A stretch of 64,000 nt of DNA. Source: an uncultured Sphingomonadaceae bacterium (lineage in GTDB: Bacteria > Pseudomonadota > Alphaproteobacteria > Sphingomonadales > Sphingomonadaceae). This document shows, piece by piece, positions 26,466 to 35,733 of the stretch (positions are counted from its first letter, which is position 1; each line of letters starts with the position of its first letter). The position numbers and the translations under genes are program-made. Below the pieces are notes generated by a model. It was not told the DNA's origin, did no database searches, and saw nothing but the letters and a program-made list of their open reading frames with translations. The stretch lies in the NCBI GenBank assembly GCA_947501695.1, contig CANMWO010000001.1:124001-188000 (forward strand). The letters are read 5' to 3'.

Positions 26466-29400
26466 ATGTTCGCCAAGATTGCTGCTTTCGAGCTTCGCTA
26501 CCAGTTTAAAAATCCGGTTTTCTGGGTTGTTTCGATATTATTTTTCCTGCTCACATTCGGTGCGATGACTGTCGACGGCATCTCGATCGGTGGTGGCGGA
26601 AATGTGAATGCCAATAGCCCGATTGCCATCGTCCAAATTCACCTCATCCTGACGCTATTCTTTATGTTCGTGACGACTGCCTTTGTCGCCAATGTGATTG
26701 TTCGCGATGATGAAAGCGGCTTTGGACCAATGGTTCGTTCCACACGTGTAAAGAAATTCGATTATCTATTTGGCCGCTTCACTGGTGCTTTCATGGCCGC
26801 GGGCATTGCATTTCTGACGGTACCATTTGCCATATGGTTGGGTTCGCTCATGCCTTGGCTTGATCAGGAGACTATTGGGCCAAACCGGCCGCAATATTAT
26901 GCCTATGCCTATCTCCTTATGGCGTTGCCAGGTATATTTCTTACGTCCAGTATATTCTTTGCAGTGGCGACCCTTACTCGTTCGATGATGTACAGCTATT
27001 TGGGTGTAGTAGCACTGTTAGTGCTGTACATTGTATTCAACATCAGCACGGATAATATGCCCGAACTTAGGGAATTTACAGGTTATGCTGATCCCTTCGG
27101 TTTTGCGACGGTCAACAATGTCGTTCGCTATTGGACCGCATCTGAATCCAACAATTTACTGCCGGCGATTGAAGGTGCCATTGTCTGGAATCGGTTGATC
27201 TGGATCGGTGTTTCCCTCTGTGCTTTGGCACTCGCTTATCGCTGGTTCAGTTTCGCCGATCGCGGTGTTTCGACCCGCAAGGCACAGCGACAAGCCAAAA
27301 AAGCAGCCAAATTGGCATCCGTTGCCCCACAGACGGTCGATATTTTGCCAGCCACTAGCGAAAACGGAACGGCCTGGAGCCGCCTGGTGTCTCGAACCCG
27401 TTTTGAAATGGCCCAGGTTTTCAAAAGCCCGGCCTTCATCGTGCTGGTGCTGATTGGATTGTTCAATGCCAGCGGTGCTCTCGCCTTCGGCAATGAGATT
27501 TATGGCACTCCAGCTCTGCCGCTGACGTTCACTCTGCTGCTGAACCTGATGGGTTCATTCGGCATCATCCCGGTCATAATCGCCATTTACTACGCAGGAG
27601 AGCTGGTGTGGCGCGACCGCGATCGGAAGATGCACGAGATTATCGATTCCACGCCTTTGCCGAACTGGGCCTATATGGTGCCCAAGACCATCGCGGTTTC
27701 TCTCGTACTTTTTGCAACCCTGTTTATCTCCGTGATTGCGGCGGTTCTGATTCAGCTGTTGCGGGGCTTCACGGATATCGCTTTGGAGCAATATTTCATT
27801 TGGTATCTACTGCCATGGGGCGTGGACATGATTATCCTTGCTGTCCTGGCCGTGTTTGTACAGGCGCTGAGCCCGAATAAATATGTCGGTTGGGGCATCA
27901 TGGTTATCTATCTAGTAGCCACTATAACCATGGCGAATATTGGTTTTGAACATCCGCTCTATCTCTATGGTGATGCGGCACCGCCGCCATTGTTTTCAGA
28001 CCTGAATGGGAATGAAGTAAATGGTGCCGTGGGTTGGTGGATGCGCCTCTATTGGGGGGCTTTCGCCGTCATTTTGGCGACTCTCGCGCATCTACTTTGG
28101 CGCCGAGGTACCGAGACTAGCCTGATGCCGCGCTTACGTCAGTTGCCGCGCCGCATGAAAAGCGGTGCTGGGCTTTTGATTGCGGGCGCTGCGGTGACTG
28201 CGGCCGTCAGTGGCGCGTACATTTTTCATAACATGAACGTGTTGAACCAATATGTGACGCAGGATGATCAAGAACAACAACTCGCCGAATATGAGAAAAA
28301 ATATCTAAAATATGAATCGCTGAAACAACCTTCTTTCACTGATTTCAAACTGAATGTGGATATTTATCCGGAACAACGGATCATGAAGGCAGCAGGATCG
28401 ATTGGGATAATCAACGACACCGGCGCTCCGGTTGAGGTGCTGCACGTCCGTTTTCAAGATCCTGATGTAGAGATTGAAGCAGTTGATATTCCGAACGCTA
28501 CGCTCGAGATGGATGATGAGGCATTGAAATATAGGATCTATCGCTTCGACACGCCTATGGCGGTTGATGAACAGCGGACAATCAGCTTCAGATCATCACG
28601 ATCGCAACGCGGTTTCAAGGCCAGCGGCAATGATACCCGCTTGGTAAAAAATGGGACCTTTTTAAACAATAGCGAATTCGCGCCCCAACTGGGGATGAGC
28701 CGCAATGGATTATTGACCGACCGTCAAACGCGGCGGGAATATGATCTGCCATCCGAACTGCGCCTGCCAAAGCTCGAAGATGAATCGGCGCGCGAGCAAA
28801 ATTACGTCGGTAATGCCGATTGGGTGATGGCGGATATCACGGTCAGCACCAGCAAGGATCAGACGCCGATTGCCCCGGGTAGTAAGGTGTCAGATGAGGT
28901 CAAAGGCGACCGGCGTATTGCTCGCTTCGTTTCTGAAAACCCCATCCTTGCTTTTTTCTCCATCCAGTCCGCGGAATATGCAGTGAAGAAGCGGTCGGCT
29001 GATGGCGTCGCTATGGCGGTCTATTATCACCCGACGCATGACTATAATGTCGATACGATGCTCGATGCGACCGAGACATCATTGGCGTATTTCAAGGAAA
29101 ATTTTGGCCCGTACCAGTTTGATTATGCGCGAATTATTGAATTTCCTGGATATGCAACCTTTGCGCAAGCTTTTGCCGGAACGATCCCATTTTCTGAGCG
29201 GATCGGATTTATCGCTGACAATAGCGATCCAGATGAAATCGACTATGTGACCTATGTGACGGCACATGAATTTGGTCATCAATATTGGGCGCATCAGCTG
29301 ATCAGTTCAAATCAACAGGGCGGGACGATGCTGGTGGAAACCATGGCGCAATATTCCGCACTAATGGTTATGAAAGAAATATATGGTGACGATAAAATCC

Positions 29401-30053
29401 GTCGCTTCCTGAAATATGAGCTGGACCGGTATCTGAGCGCACGCGGCAGCGAGGCAATTGAAGAACTGCCGCTGAACCGGGTCGAGGACCAGGGTTATAT
29501 CCACTATCGTAAAGGCGCTGTGGTCATGTATTTGCTGCAGGACCGTCTTGGTGAAGACCGCGTCAATGTCATGCTGGCCGATTTGCTGGATCGCTATCGT
29601 TTCAAGAGCCAGCCTTATGCCAATGCAAACGATCTTGTCGATGGCTTTAAGGCGTTGGCACGCAATGAAACGGAGCGGCAATTGGTTAGCGATCTGCTCG
29701 AAAAGATTACGGTCTACGATATGAAAGTCGATGAAGCAAAAGTGCGTAAGCTAGACAACGGCAAATATGAAACGACACTGACCATAACAGCAGAGAAATT
29801 TTATGCCGATGGAGAAGGCAAAGAAACGAAAGCCAAATTGTCCGATGACATTGAGGTAGGTTTGTTCGCAGCAAGGCCTGGCCTTGGCGCCTTTGGCAAA
29901 AAGGATGTTATCTCTATGGAACGCAAACAGATAAAATCAGGTAAGCAGGTGATTAAAATATTATCATCCAAAAAACCGGGTTTTGTGGGTGTCGATCCGT
30001 ATAACAAATATATAGACCGGAACAGTGACGACAATGTAGCCGCTGTTTCGTAA
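26466..30053 (+). CDS. ABC-2 permease fused to an M1-family metallopeptidase
   Basis: This 1195-aa protein has about 12 membrane helices in two ABC-2 permease halves (about residues 15-270 and 310-590). A periplasm-facing M1-aminopeptidase-like domain follows at about 640-1090. Its zinc site is HEFGHQYWAHQ (about residue 935) with the downstream Glu in LVETMAQYSA. The substrate-end GAMEN loop is not recognisable at the expected position, so exopeptidase specificity may differ. The last ~100 residues form a beta-rich tail. Such permease/M1 proteins occur in sphingomonads and Bacteroidetes; their physiological role is not established. Confidence 0.9.
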   Translation: MFAKIAAFELRYQFKNPVFWVVSILFFLLTFGAMTVDGISIGGGGNVNANSPIAIVQIHLILTLFFMFVTTAFVANVIVRDDESGFGPMVRSTRVKKFDYLFGRFTGAFMAAGIAFLTVPFAIWLGSLMPWLDQETIGPNRPQYYAYAYLLMALPGIFLTSSIFFAVATLTRSMMYSYLGVVALLVLYIVFNISTDNMPELREFTGYADPFGFATVNNVVRYWTASESNNLLPAIEGAIVWNRLIWIGVSLCALALAYRWFSFADRGVSTRKAQRQAKKAAKLASVAPQTVDILPATSENGTAWSRLVSRTRFEMAQVFKSPAFIVLVLIGLFNASGALAFGNEIYGTPALPLTFTLLLNLMGSFGIIPVIIAIYYAGELVWRDRDRKMHEIIDSTPLPNWAYMVPKTIAVSLVLFATLFISVIAAVLIQLLRGFTDIALEQYFIWYLLPWGVDMIILAVLAVFVQALSPNKYVGWGIMVIYLVATITMANIGFEHPLYLYGDAAPPPLFSDLNGNEVNGAVGWWMRLYWGAFAVILATLAHLLWRRGTETSLMPRLRQLPRRMKSGAGLLIAGAAVTAAVSGAYIFHNMNVLNQYVTQDDQEQQLAEYEKKYLKYESLKQPSFTDFKLNVDIYPEQRIMKAAGSIGIINDTGAPVEVLHVRFQDPDVEIEAVDIPNATLEMDDEALKYRIYRFDTPMAVDEQRTISFRSSRSQRGFKASGNDTRLVKNGTFLNNSEFAPQLGMSRNGLLTDRQTRREYDLPSELRLPKLEDESAREQNYVGNADWVMADITVSTSKDQTPIAPGSKVSDEVKGDRRIARFVSENPILAFFSIQSAEYAVKKRSADGVAMAVYYHPTHDYNVDTMLDATETSLAYFKENFGPYQFDYARIIEFPGYATFAQAFAGTIPFSERIGFIADNSDPDEIDYVTYVTAHEFGHQYWAHQLISSNQQGGTMLVETMAQYSALMVMKEIYGDDKIRRFLKYELDRYLSARGSEAIEELPLNRVEDQGYIHYRKGAVVMYLLQDRLGEDRVNVMLADLLDRYRFKSQPYANANDLVDGFKALARNETERQLVSDLLEKITVYDMKVDEAKVRKLDNGKYETTLTITAEKFYADGEGKETKAKLSDDIEVGLFAARPGLGAFGKKDVISMERKQIKSGKQVIKILSSKKPGFVGVDPYNKYIDRNSDDNVAAVS

Positions 30054-30079
30054 TGGCTGATCGAGGGCTTTTCTACTAT

Positions 30080-30113
30080 AGCGTTAGTGTCCGCTTTTGC
30101 GCCCAAAGCGGAC
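30080..30113. repeat. Inverted-repeat element, right copy flanking the ABC operon
   Basis: GTCCGCTTT (30089-30097) and AAAGCGGAC (30105-30113) form perfect 9-bp arms with loop TGCGCCC. TAGCGTTAGT precedes them. The element lies about 30 bp after the permease/peptidase stop and matches the repeats at 25375-25418. Confidence 0.65.
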
Positions 30114-30280
30114 ATTCGATTTGAAAACACTTTTTCACCGATTTAAGATCGCGGCGCTATTTCGCGAACCAAGTCTCACTTGAAACCCCCGTTACAGGTC
30201 AGAGAAACTATGTGGTCGCTTAGTGAACAGATGCATGCTCCACGATATCATTATTCCTGCCATTGCCTTCTCTTCCGTTG

Positions 30281-31867
30281 ATGACCGAATTTGATTATAT
30301 TATCGTGGGTGCGGGATCGGCGGGCTGCGTATTGGCAAACCGGCTGAGCGAAGATCCCGAATTGAAAATATTGCTGATCGAGGCGGGTGGGAAAGACTGG
30401 TCGCCTTATATCAAGGTTCCTGCCGCCATTATAAAAGCAATTGGTAACCCTAAGCTGGATTGGGGTTTTTCTGTCGAGCCAGATAAGAGCCGCGATGGTC
30501 GGGCTGACTATTGGCCAGCGGGTAAGGTCATTGGAGGCAGCTCCTCTATCAATGGCATGCTCTATGTTCGCGGTAGCCCCGCCGATTATGATGGTTGGGC
30601 TGCTTTGGGCAATGAAGGCTGGTCTTACCGGGAAGTTGAACCTTTTTTCCGCAAAGCGGAAACATGTACCTTTCCGGTTGGTCAGGAACGCGGGACCTTG
30701 GGTCTGCTGAAGATCAGTAAATTGAGAAGCGAACATGTTCTGGCCAAACCCTTTCGAGAAGCAGCCATTTTGTCGGGTATGCCCGGTAATTCAGATTATA
30801 ATGTGGGCGATCAAACAGGAATGGGAGAGCCTCAATTGACACAGCACAATGGAGCCCGTTTCAGTGTCGCGGACGCTTATCTCCGACCTGCCCGTTCGCG
30901 ACCGAATTTGAAGATTTTGACGAATTGCACAGTGCACCGCGTCCTTTTTTCCGGGAACTGCGCCATTGGTGTGGAATGTCAAACCGGTGCTGGCAGCCAG
31001 CGGATATTATCTCGTCATGAAGTGATCTTGAGCGCAGGTGCGATCGGATCACCAAAACTAATGATGCTGTCAGGCGTCGGGCCGGCAAACCATCTGGCGC
31101 AACACGGAATTGATCTGGTTCATGCCAATCAGCATGTCGGAAGCCATCTGAAGGAACATCCCAACGCGCAAATCAGTTTTGCGGTCACCCAGCGGACGTT
31201 CAATATGGAAATTAATAGTTGGCACATCGCACGGCATATGGCGCGATGGCTCGCAAAGCGGGATGGTCCTGCATCAAGCCCTTACCCTCATGCCGTCGGG
31301 TTTTTCAAATCCGATCCCGGTTTAAACCGGCCTGATATTCAAATGCTATTTGGACCTTTCGGGTTTGATTTGACCGAAGATGGCGTGGCTCCTTCCAAAG
31401 AAGCCGTTGCAACAATCATTATGGGCCTATCCTATAGCCATAGCGAAGGGGAAGTGCGGCTTGCTTCTCCGGATCCTGAGGACGCTCCCCGCATTTCTTT
31501 GGAAATGCTATCAGACGCTCGAGATGTTACGGCATTGACCGCCGCAACTAGGTTTGCGCGTGTAATTGCCGCTCGTGAACCTTTTAGCGGATATGTTGTG
31601 CAAGAGCGGATGCCTGGAAATATCGTCCAGTCTGATGAAGAGTGGGAGGATTATTTTCGCAAAACCGTTGATCCCACTTATCATCCCGTTGGCACCTGCC
31701 GCATGGCCAATAGTGGAGATGGTGTCGTCGACAGCCAATTGAGAGTCCATGGGATCGAGAAACTAAGGATAGTTGACGCTTCAATATTTCCCACTCATGT
31801 CAGCGCAAATACCAATGGTCCGGTGGTAATGGTCGCAGAAAAAGCAGCGGAGATGATACGGAAATAA
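30281..31867 (+). CDS. GMC family FAD-dependent oxidoreductase
   Basis: This 528-aa flavoprotein oxidises primary alcohols; the family includes choline dehydrogenase and alkanol dehydrogenases. The FAD site is FDYIIVGAGSAGCVLANRLSEDP, with the GMC signatures 'GKVIGGSSSINGMLYVRG' and 'LSAGAIGSPKLMMLSGVGP'. The active-site His is in DPTYHPVGTCRM and the second His/Asn in 'HVSANTNGPVVMVAEKAAEMI'. The ATG at 30281 removes a TTG-initiated extension. It may be the first gene of the accessory region. Confidence 0.93.
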   Translation: MTEFDYIIVGAGSAGCVLANRLSEDPELKILLIEAGGKDWSPYIKVPAAIIKAIGNPKLDWGFSVEPDKSRDGRADYWPAGKVIGGSSSINGMLYVRGSPADYDGWAALGNEGWSYREVEPFFRKAETCTFPVGQERGTLGLLKISKLRSEHVLAKPFREAAILSGMPGNSDYNVGDQTGMGEPQLTQHNGARFSVADAYLRPARSRPNLKILTNCTVHRVLFSGNCAIGVECQTGAGSQRILSRHEVILSAGAIGSPKLMMLSGVGPANHLAQHGIDLVHANQHVGSHLKEHPNAQISFAVTQRTFNMEINSWHIARHMARWLAKRDGPASSPYPHAVGFFKSDPGLNRPDIQMLFGPFGFDLTEDGVAPSKEAVATIIMGLSYSHSEGEVRLASPDPEDAPRISLEMLSDARDVTALTAATRFARVIAAREPFSGYVVQERMPGNIVQSDEEWEDYFRKTVDPTYHPVGTCRMANSGDGVVDSQLRVHGIEKLRIVDASIFPTHVSANTNGPVVMVAEKAAEMIRK

Positions 31868-32010
31868 TAATCGGCAAATCTTCCGTTCCCAACAGGGATC
31901 GTTCTCGCCAGTCGGCCACGCGAGCATCATATTTTGCGGTGAACGACTGTAGCCACTAACGTTTGATCGCGGCGATGGCTTACCAACCATAATATTACGG
32001 GTGACAGAGG

Positions 32011-33321
32011 ATGGATAGAAGAACTTTTATTGCAGCAAGCGCGCTTTCAGCCACGTTAGCGGCAACCGCGTCCGATGCGCGTCAAAAACCTATTGCCTCT
32101 CCTGTTGAAAGTCCGACCGGAATTGATCGTTCTCGTGCAAGCTTCCTGATGGAAAAGGCAGGCTTTGATGCATTTGTGTTGGAGCAGGCCAGTAACGTCT
32201 ATTATGCGACCGGTATTTTACCGGCGATGACCAGATTGGGCTTTGCTGGTGACAGTTTTGCCATAGTCCCGCGTGATCGAGCCGCGCCAATCTTTTTCAT
32301 AACGCCGCAATTTGCCTATTATTTTTCCTCCGCTGATGTCGATATGGCACCTGGAGTGAAGGCAATGCTGGTCACCGGTCCGCAGGGCGATAAGGCATCC
32401 GAACCATTTTTCTTTGCTCATCCTGAGGGAGAGCCGCTGACCGCTAAAGAGCGGAACCGGCTGAGCGAAACAAAGGAGGCCGCGCCCTATTTTAGATCGA
32501 CGCTAGATGCCATGAAATCGACGCTTGAGGCATTGAAAACCACCTCGGATAATGTCGGATATGATACGATTTACGCGCGCAATGTTATCGAACAGTCGTT
32601 ACCGGGTGTTCCAGGGCGAGATGCAGTGGACCTTATCAAACATATCCGTCTGATCAAGACTGCGCACGAAATCAACCTGATGAAAGCCGCCTCACAGGCC
32701 AATATTGCGGCCGCTTTGAAAACTGCTGACGCCATGCGTTCCCTGGGGAGCCTGCGCAATATCCGCAACCACTTCAATGCCGAAGTATCACGGCTGGGCA
32801 ACAAACCTGGATTTCTTGTCATAAACGGATCAATTGACGAGGCTTATGACGAAGATATCGTTGAAGGCACAACCGTGTTGATCGATGGAGTGAGTTCCCG
32901 CGCCGGCTATCACGGCGACTATGGCCGAACCGTCTTTGTTGGCGAACCATCGCAAGCCATGATTCGGAAAGTGAAGACGATCGGCCGCGCCTGGGATGAA
33001 CTACGCGCCATGTTGAAACCCGGCATACGCTTTTCAGAGATCCGCGAAAATGGACAGACCATCCTGCGGAAACTGGGTAGCGACATCCATGTACCGTTTA
33101 ATCCGCATACCGTTGGACTCGCGCATACCGAGCAACCAAATTATGATCTTGATGGTTCGCCCATGGATCTGCAATTGCAGCCAGGCATGATCATCAGCGT
33201 CGATTGCCCGCTCATGGAAAACAGCGTCGATGGCACTGCTCATCTAGAGGATCTTATTCTGATTACCGAGGATGGCAGCGAACCGATTCACGATGTAGGC
33301 AATCAGATCATTATCGCCTGA
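32011..33321 (+). CDS. Exported M24 family (prolidase/creatinase-fold) protein with altered metal site
   Basis: This 436-aa protein has a Tat-like leader (MDRRTFIAASALSATLAATA), a creatinase-N-like domain to about residue 190 and a C-terminal pita-bread M24 domain. Ligands visible are Asp-x10-Asp in LIDGVSSRAGYHGDYGRT, His in PHTVGLAHTEQP and Glu in AHLEDLIL. The Glu usually found in 'TIEPG' is Asp398 in ISVDCPLME. The protein may therefore be a dipeptidase, a non-peptidase M24 enzyme or weakly metalated. The substrate is unknown. It is separated from the GMC gene by about 140 bp. Confidence 0.82.
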   Translation: MDRRTFIAASALSATLAATASDARQKPIASPVESPTGIDRSRASFLMEKAGFDAFVLEQASNVYYATGILPAMTRLGFAGDSFAIVPRDRAAPIFFITPQFAYYFSSADVDMAPGVKAMLVTGPQGDKASEPFFFAHPEGEPLTAKERNRLSETKEAAPYFRSTLDAMKSTLEALKTTSDNVGYDTIYARNVIEQSLPGVPGRDAVDLIKHIRLIKTAHEINLMKAASQANIAAALKTADAMRSLGSLRNIRNHFNAEVSRLGNKPGFLVINGSIDEAYDEDIVEGTTVLIDGVSSRAGYHGDYGRTVFVGEPSQAMIRKVKTIGRAWDELRAMLKPGIRFSEIRENGQTILRKLGSDIHVPFNPHTVGLAHTEQPNYDLDGSPMDLQLQPGMIISVDCPLMENSVDGTAHLEDLILITEDGSEPIHDVGNQIIIA

Positions 33322-33408
33322 AAAAGAACGCCCCTGATTCATAATTTTGGAAAGGACGCTCGGATAAAGCGTCAGGCGCTATTCTAAAAGGGCTGTGGGC
33401 AAGATCAC

Positions 33409-34650
33409 CTATTGTTGAACCGGCTCAAACTCCGGATAACGCCCTAATGTCAACAAAGCCACCGCAGCTAAGGGAATCAATACAATAATAATATGCAAAA
33501 GAAACTCGTATGATCCGTCCCGGTCGTAAACCGATCCGAATATCGGGGGCGCGAAAGCGGCACCAACGAACAGGGTAATATACAGAGCGCCATAGATTTT
33601 CCCGTAAGCCGACAAACCGAAATATTTGCTTGCCATGAACGCAACGATATCGAACTCCGCTCCGGCTGCGAAGCCTATGAGCAGGATGGCGATCGCGGCC
33701 TCGCCAGTGGATATATCACCAATCAGCAGCAGGCAGGCTATGGCAGGCAGGAGCAGAGCAACGGTTGCAACCATCGGCGCCCAAAAACGATCCAGCAGTG
33801 CGCCCATGATAAGGCGCCCACCAATGACGGCTATCCCGATTAATCCAATTAGTCTGATACTTTCCTGATCCGGTATCCCGCTGATTCTCAACATCGGCAA
33901 CATATTCGAAATCAGCCCTGCAACGCCAAAGGCGATGGTGAAAAAAGAGCTGGCGATGACGTAAAAACGATAATCCTTCAAAGCCTGTCCAAGCGTTTTG
34001 CCTGATATTGCAGGAAGATCACTGCGCTTCACCGCAGGATATTTCTCAACGTTTTCTGCGGGCTTCAGAAACATCAAAGCCAATGGTAGAGGAACCAGTA
34101 TCACCATTACCCCCAGGAAAAAATATCCCCCTTGCCATCCCCATTTGTCAATTGCGAAGGAAACCGTGGCAGGACCGAACGCAGCAAATACACCGCTTCC
34201 AGCCAGGACGATACCAAACGCGAGGCCGCGATGATATTGGAAATGATGCCCGATGATATGGGTCCAGATAACCGGACTCGTACCCTGACCCACAACAGCC
34301 ATGATGGCCCAGGCTGCATAAAATGCGTAAAGACTTATATTGCCGACCAACCCCAGCAGGGATAGCGATACAGCAAAGGCAATAATGCTCGGAATAGCCA
34401 CCCGGCGCGCGCCGAATCGATCACAATAATGACCGATTAGCGGACCAAATAAGGTACCAAGGATAATGAAACTAAATGCAGATTGAAACTGCTGCATTGA
34501 CCAGCCGGTATCTTGTGTGACTGGCCCTGCAAAAACGCTGAGTGTGTAAAAAGGAATAGCCGCGACACCAAACATCATGCCCGCAAACGACGCGATCAGC
34601 AAACCAGTGTTATGACGAAATTCGGACATATGATGGTGATTACCAATCAT
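33409..34650 (-). CDS. MFS transporter (monocarboxylate/OFA-like)
   Basis: This 413-aa protein has 12 membrane helices. Loop motifs such as GHYCDRFGARRVAIPS (helix 2-3) and 'GTSPVIWTHIIGHHFQYHRGLAFGIVLAGSG' are typical of MCT/oxalate-formate-type carriers of organic anions. It is the last gene of the long leftward operon, 33 bp after the DUF1838 gene. A second MFS gene of the same type is in the rightward operon at 45.1 kb. ATGs at 34650 and 34629 are both possible. Confidence 0.88.
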   Translation of the reverse strand: MIGNHHHMSEFRHNTGLLIASFAGMMFGVAAIPFYTLSVFAGPVTQDTGWSMQQFQSAFSFIILGTLFGPLIGHYCDRFGARRVAIPSIIAFAVSLSLLGLVGNISLYAFYAAWAIMAVVGQGTSPVIWTHIIGHHFQYHRGLAFGIVLAGSGVFAAFGPATVSFAIDKWGWQGGYFFLGVMVILVPLPLALMFLKPAENVEKYPAVKRSDLPAISGKTLGQALKDYRFYVIASSFFTIAFGVAGLISNMLPMLRISGIPDQESIRLIGLIGIAVIGGRLIMGALLDRFWAPMVATVALLLPAIACLLLIGDISTGEAAIAILLIGFAAGAEFDIVAFMASKYFGLSAYGKIYGALYITLFVGAAFAPPIFGSVYDRDGSYEFLLHIIIVLIPLAAVALLTLGRYPEFEPVQQ

Positions 34651-34683
34651 ATCGAACCTAAAAGCCGTCTAATATCACTTAAG

Positions 34684-35709
34684 TTATTTCCAGCTTGGGC
34701 CTGTCGCTGGCATTGCCTCCGGAATTTTTCCATCAGCTGACAAAGGTGCGGGTTTTTGCTCACGCGCATACATTTCAAGCGATGACAGCATGGGCATGCC
34801 CCACTTAGAACTGACGTCAAGATATTCGGGATAGTGCTTGACCGCATATTCGATTGCTTGTTTGTCTGCAAATTCAAGCGAATCTTCAGATCCGAAAAAG
34901 CAGGAATAGGAGCAATGTCCAGGGGTTTCGCCCATCAGCATCCATGGCAACCAAGGGGTTGTGCGCATCCAGGTGCCACGGGCCGAGATGCTCGTAAGAT
35001 CAGGATTCTGAACCTCATCCCACTCCAATGCATAGAGGAAATTTTCGGTTACTTGATTGAATTGTGATCCGCTTTCGCGCGGCCACTTGTCTGGCTGCAA
35101 GGCCGCTGGGTAAAAGAGATTGATCCGGGAGGCTAATGACAGGTCATTGTTGCGACGTTCCCAATCGAGCAAGAACGGCCTTTTGGGCGGTGCTACAGCG
35201 TTCAGGCCACCATAGGTTGGCGGTTGAAAATAGTAGTCTGTTATGGTGTGATTGAACGCAGGATTTGCAATCGGAACAACCCGAACCTTTTCATCAAAAT
35301 AAGGATTGTGCCATTCCTCGAGTATCTCGCCGGTTGCTAGATCAGTATAAAATCCGATTTCGTTCAGCACTTTGCGATAACCCGGATCCTCTCCCGGCAG
35401 TGACGGCAGCAATTTGGCGGCTGAAAAACCGGTAAACCCAACCAAATCACGAATGGGTTCCCCTGGCCTCACGCCTTGAACGATACCTTTATACCAACCA
35501 AACTTGGTAGATTTCATATCGGTATTGCCGTTGATTTTGGCAAAAATTTCGCGATTTCCAGCCGTCGTTGTCAGATCATAAGGTCCGCTTGAGAGGTCTC
35601 TTATGACACCGCCACCCTTTCGCACCGTTTTGGCTTTTGCCGGACCCGCTCCGAGCGCCATAGCTGCGGCGCCGGCTGCACCAGCTGCGATAAAATTTCT
35701 GCGATCCAT
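34684..35709 (-). CDS. DUF1838 family protein with Tat leader
   Basis: This 341-aa exported protein starts MDRRNFIAAGAAGAAAMALGAGPAKA, a Tat-type leader. The body has the DUF1838 pattern ('GWYKGIVQGVRPGEPIRDLVGFTGFSA', 'TGEILEEWHNPYFDEKVRVVPIANPAFNHTITDYYFQPPTY', 'SISARGTWMRTTPWLPWMLMGETPGHCSYSCFFG'). The family is rich in conserved aromatics, and its activity is unknown. Its regular association with TonB receptors and MFS carriers suggests a periplasmic step in uptake or catabolism; that is inference. It is 24 bp downstream of the TonB receptor gene. Confidence 0.85.
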   Translation of the reverse strand: MDRRNFIAAGAAGAAAMALGAGPAKAKTVRKGGGVIRDLSSGPYDLTTTAGNREIFAKINGNTDMKSTKFGWYKGIVQGVRPGEPIRDLVGFTGFSAAKLLPSLPGEDPGYRKVLNEIGFYTDLATGEILEEWHNPYFDEKVRVVPIANPAFNHTITDYYFQPPTYGGLNAVAPPKRPFLLDWERRNNDLSLASRINLFYPAALQPDKWPRESGSQFNQVTENFLYALEWDEVQNPDLTSISARGTWMRTTPWLPWMLMGETPGHCSYSCFFGSEDSLEFADKQAIEYAVKHYPEYLDVSSKWGMPMLSSLEMYAREQKPAPLSADGKIPEAMPATGPSWK

Positions 35710-35733
35710 AATCAGCTCCTGAAATGTGTAGGC

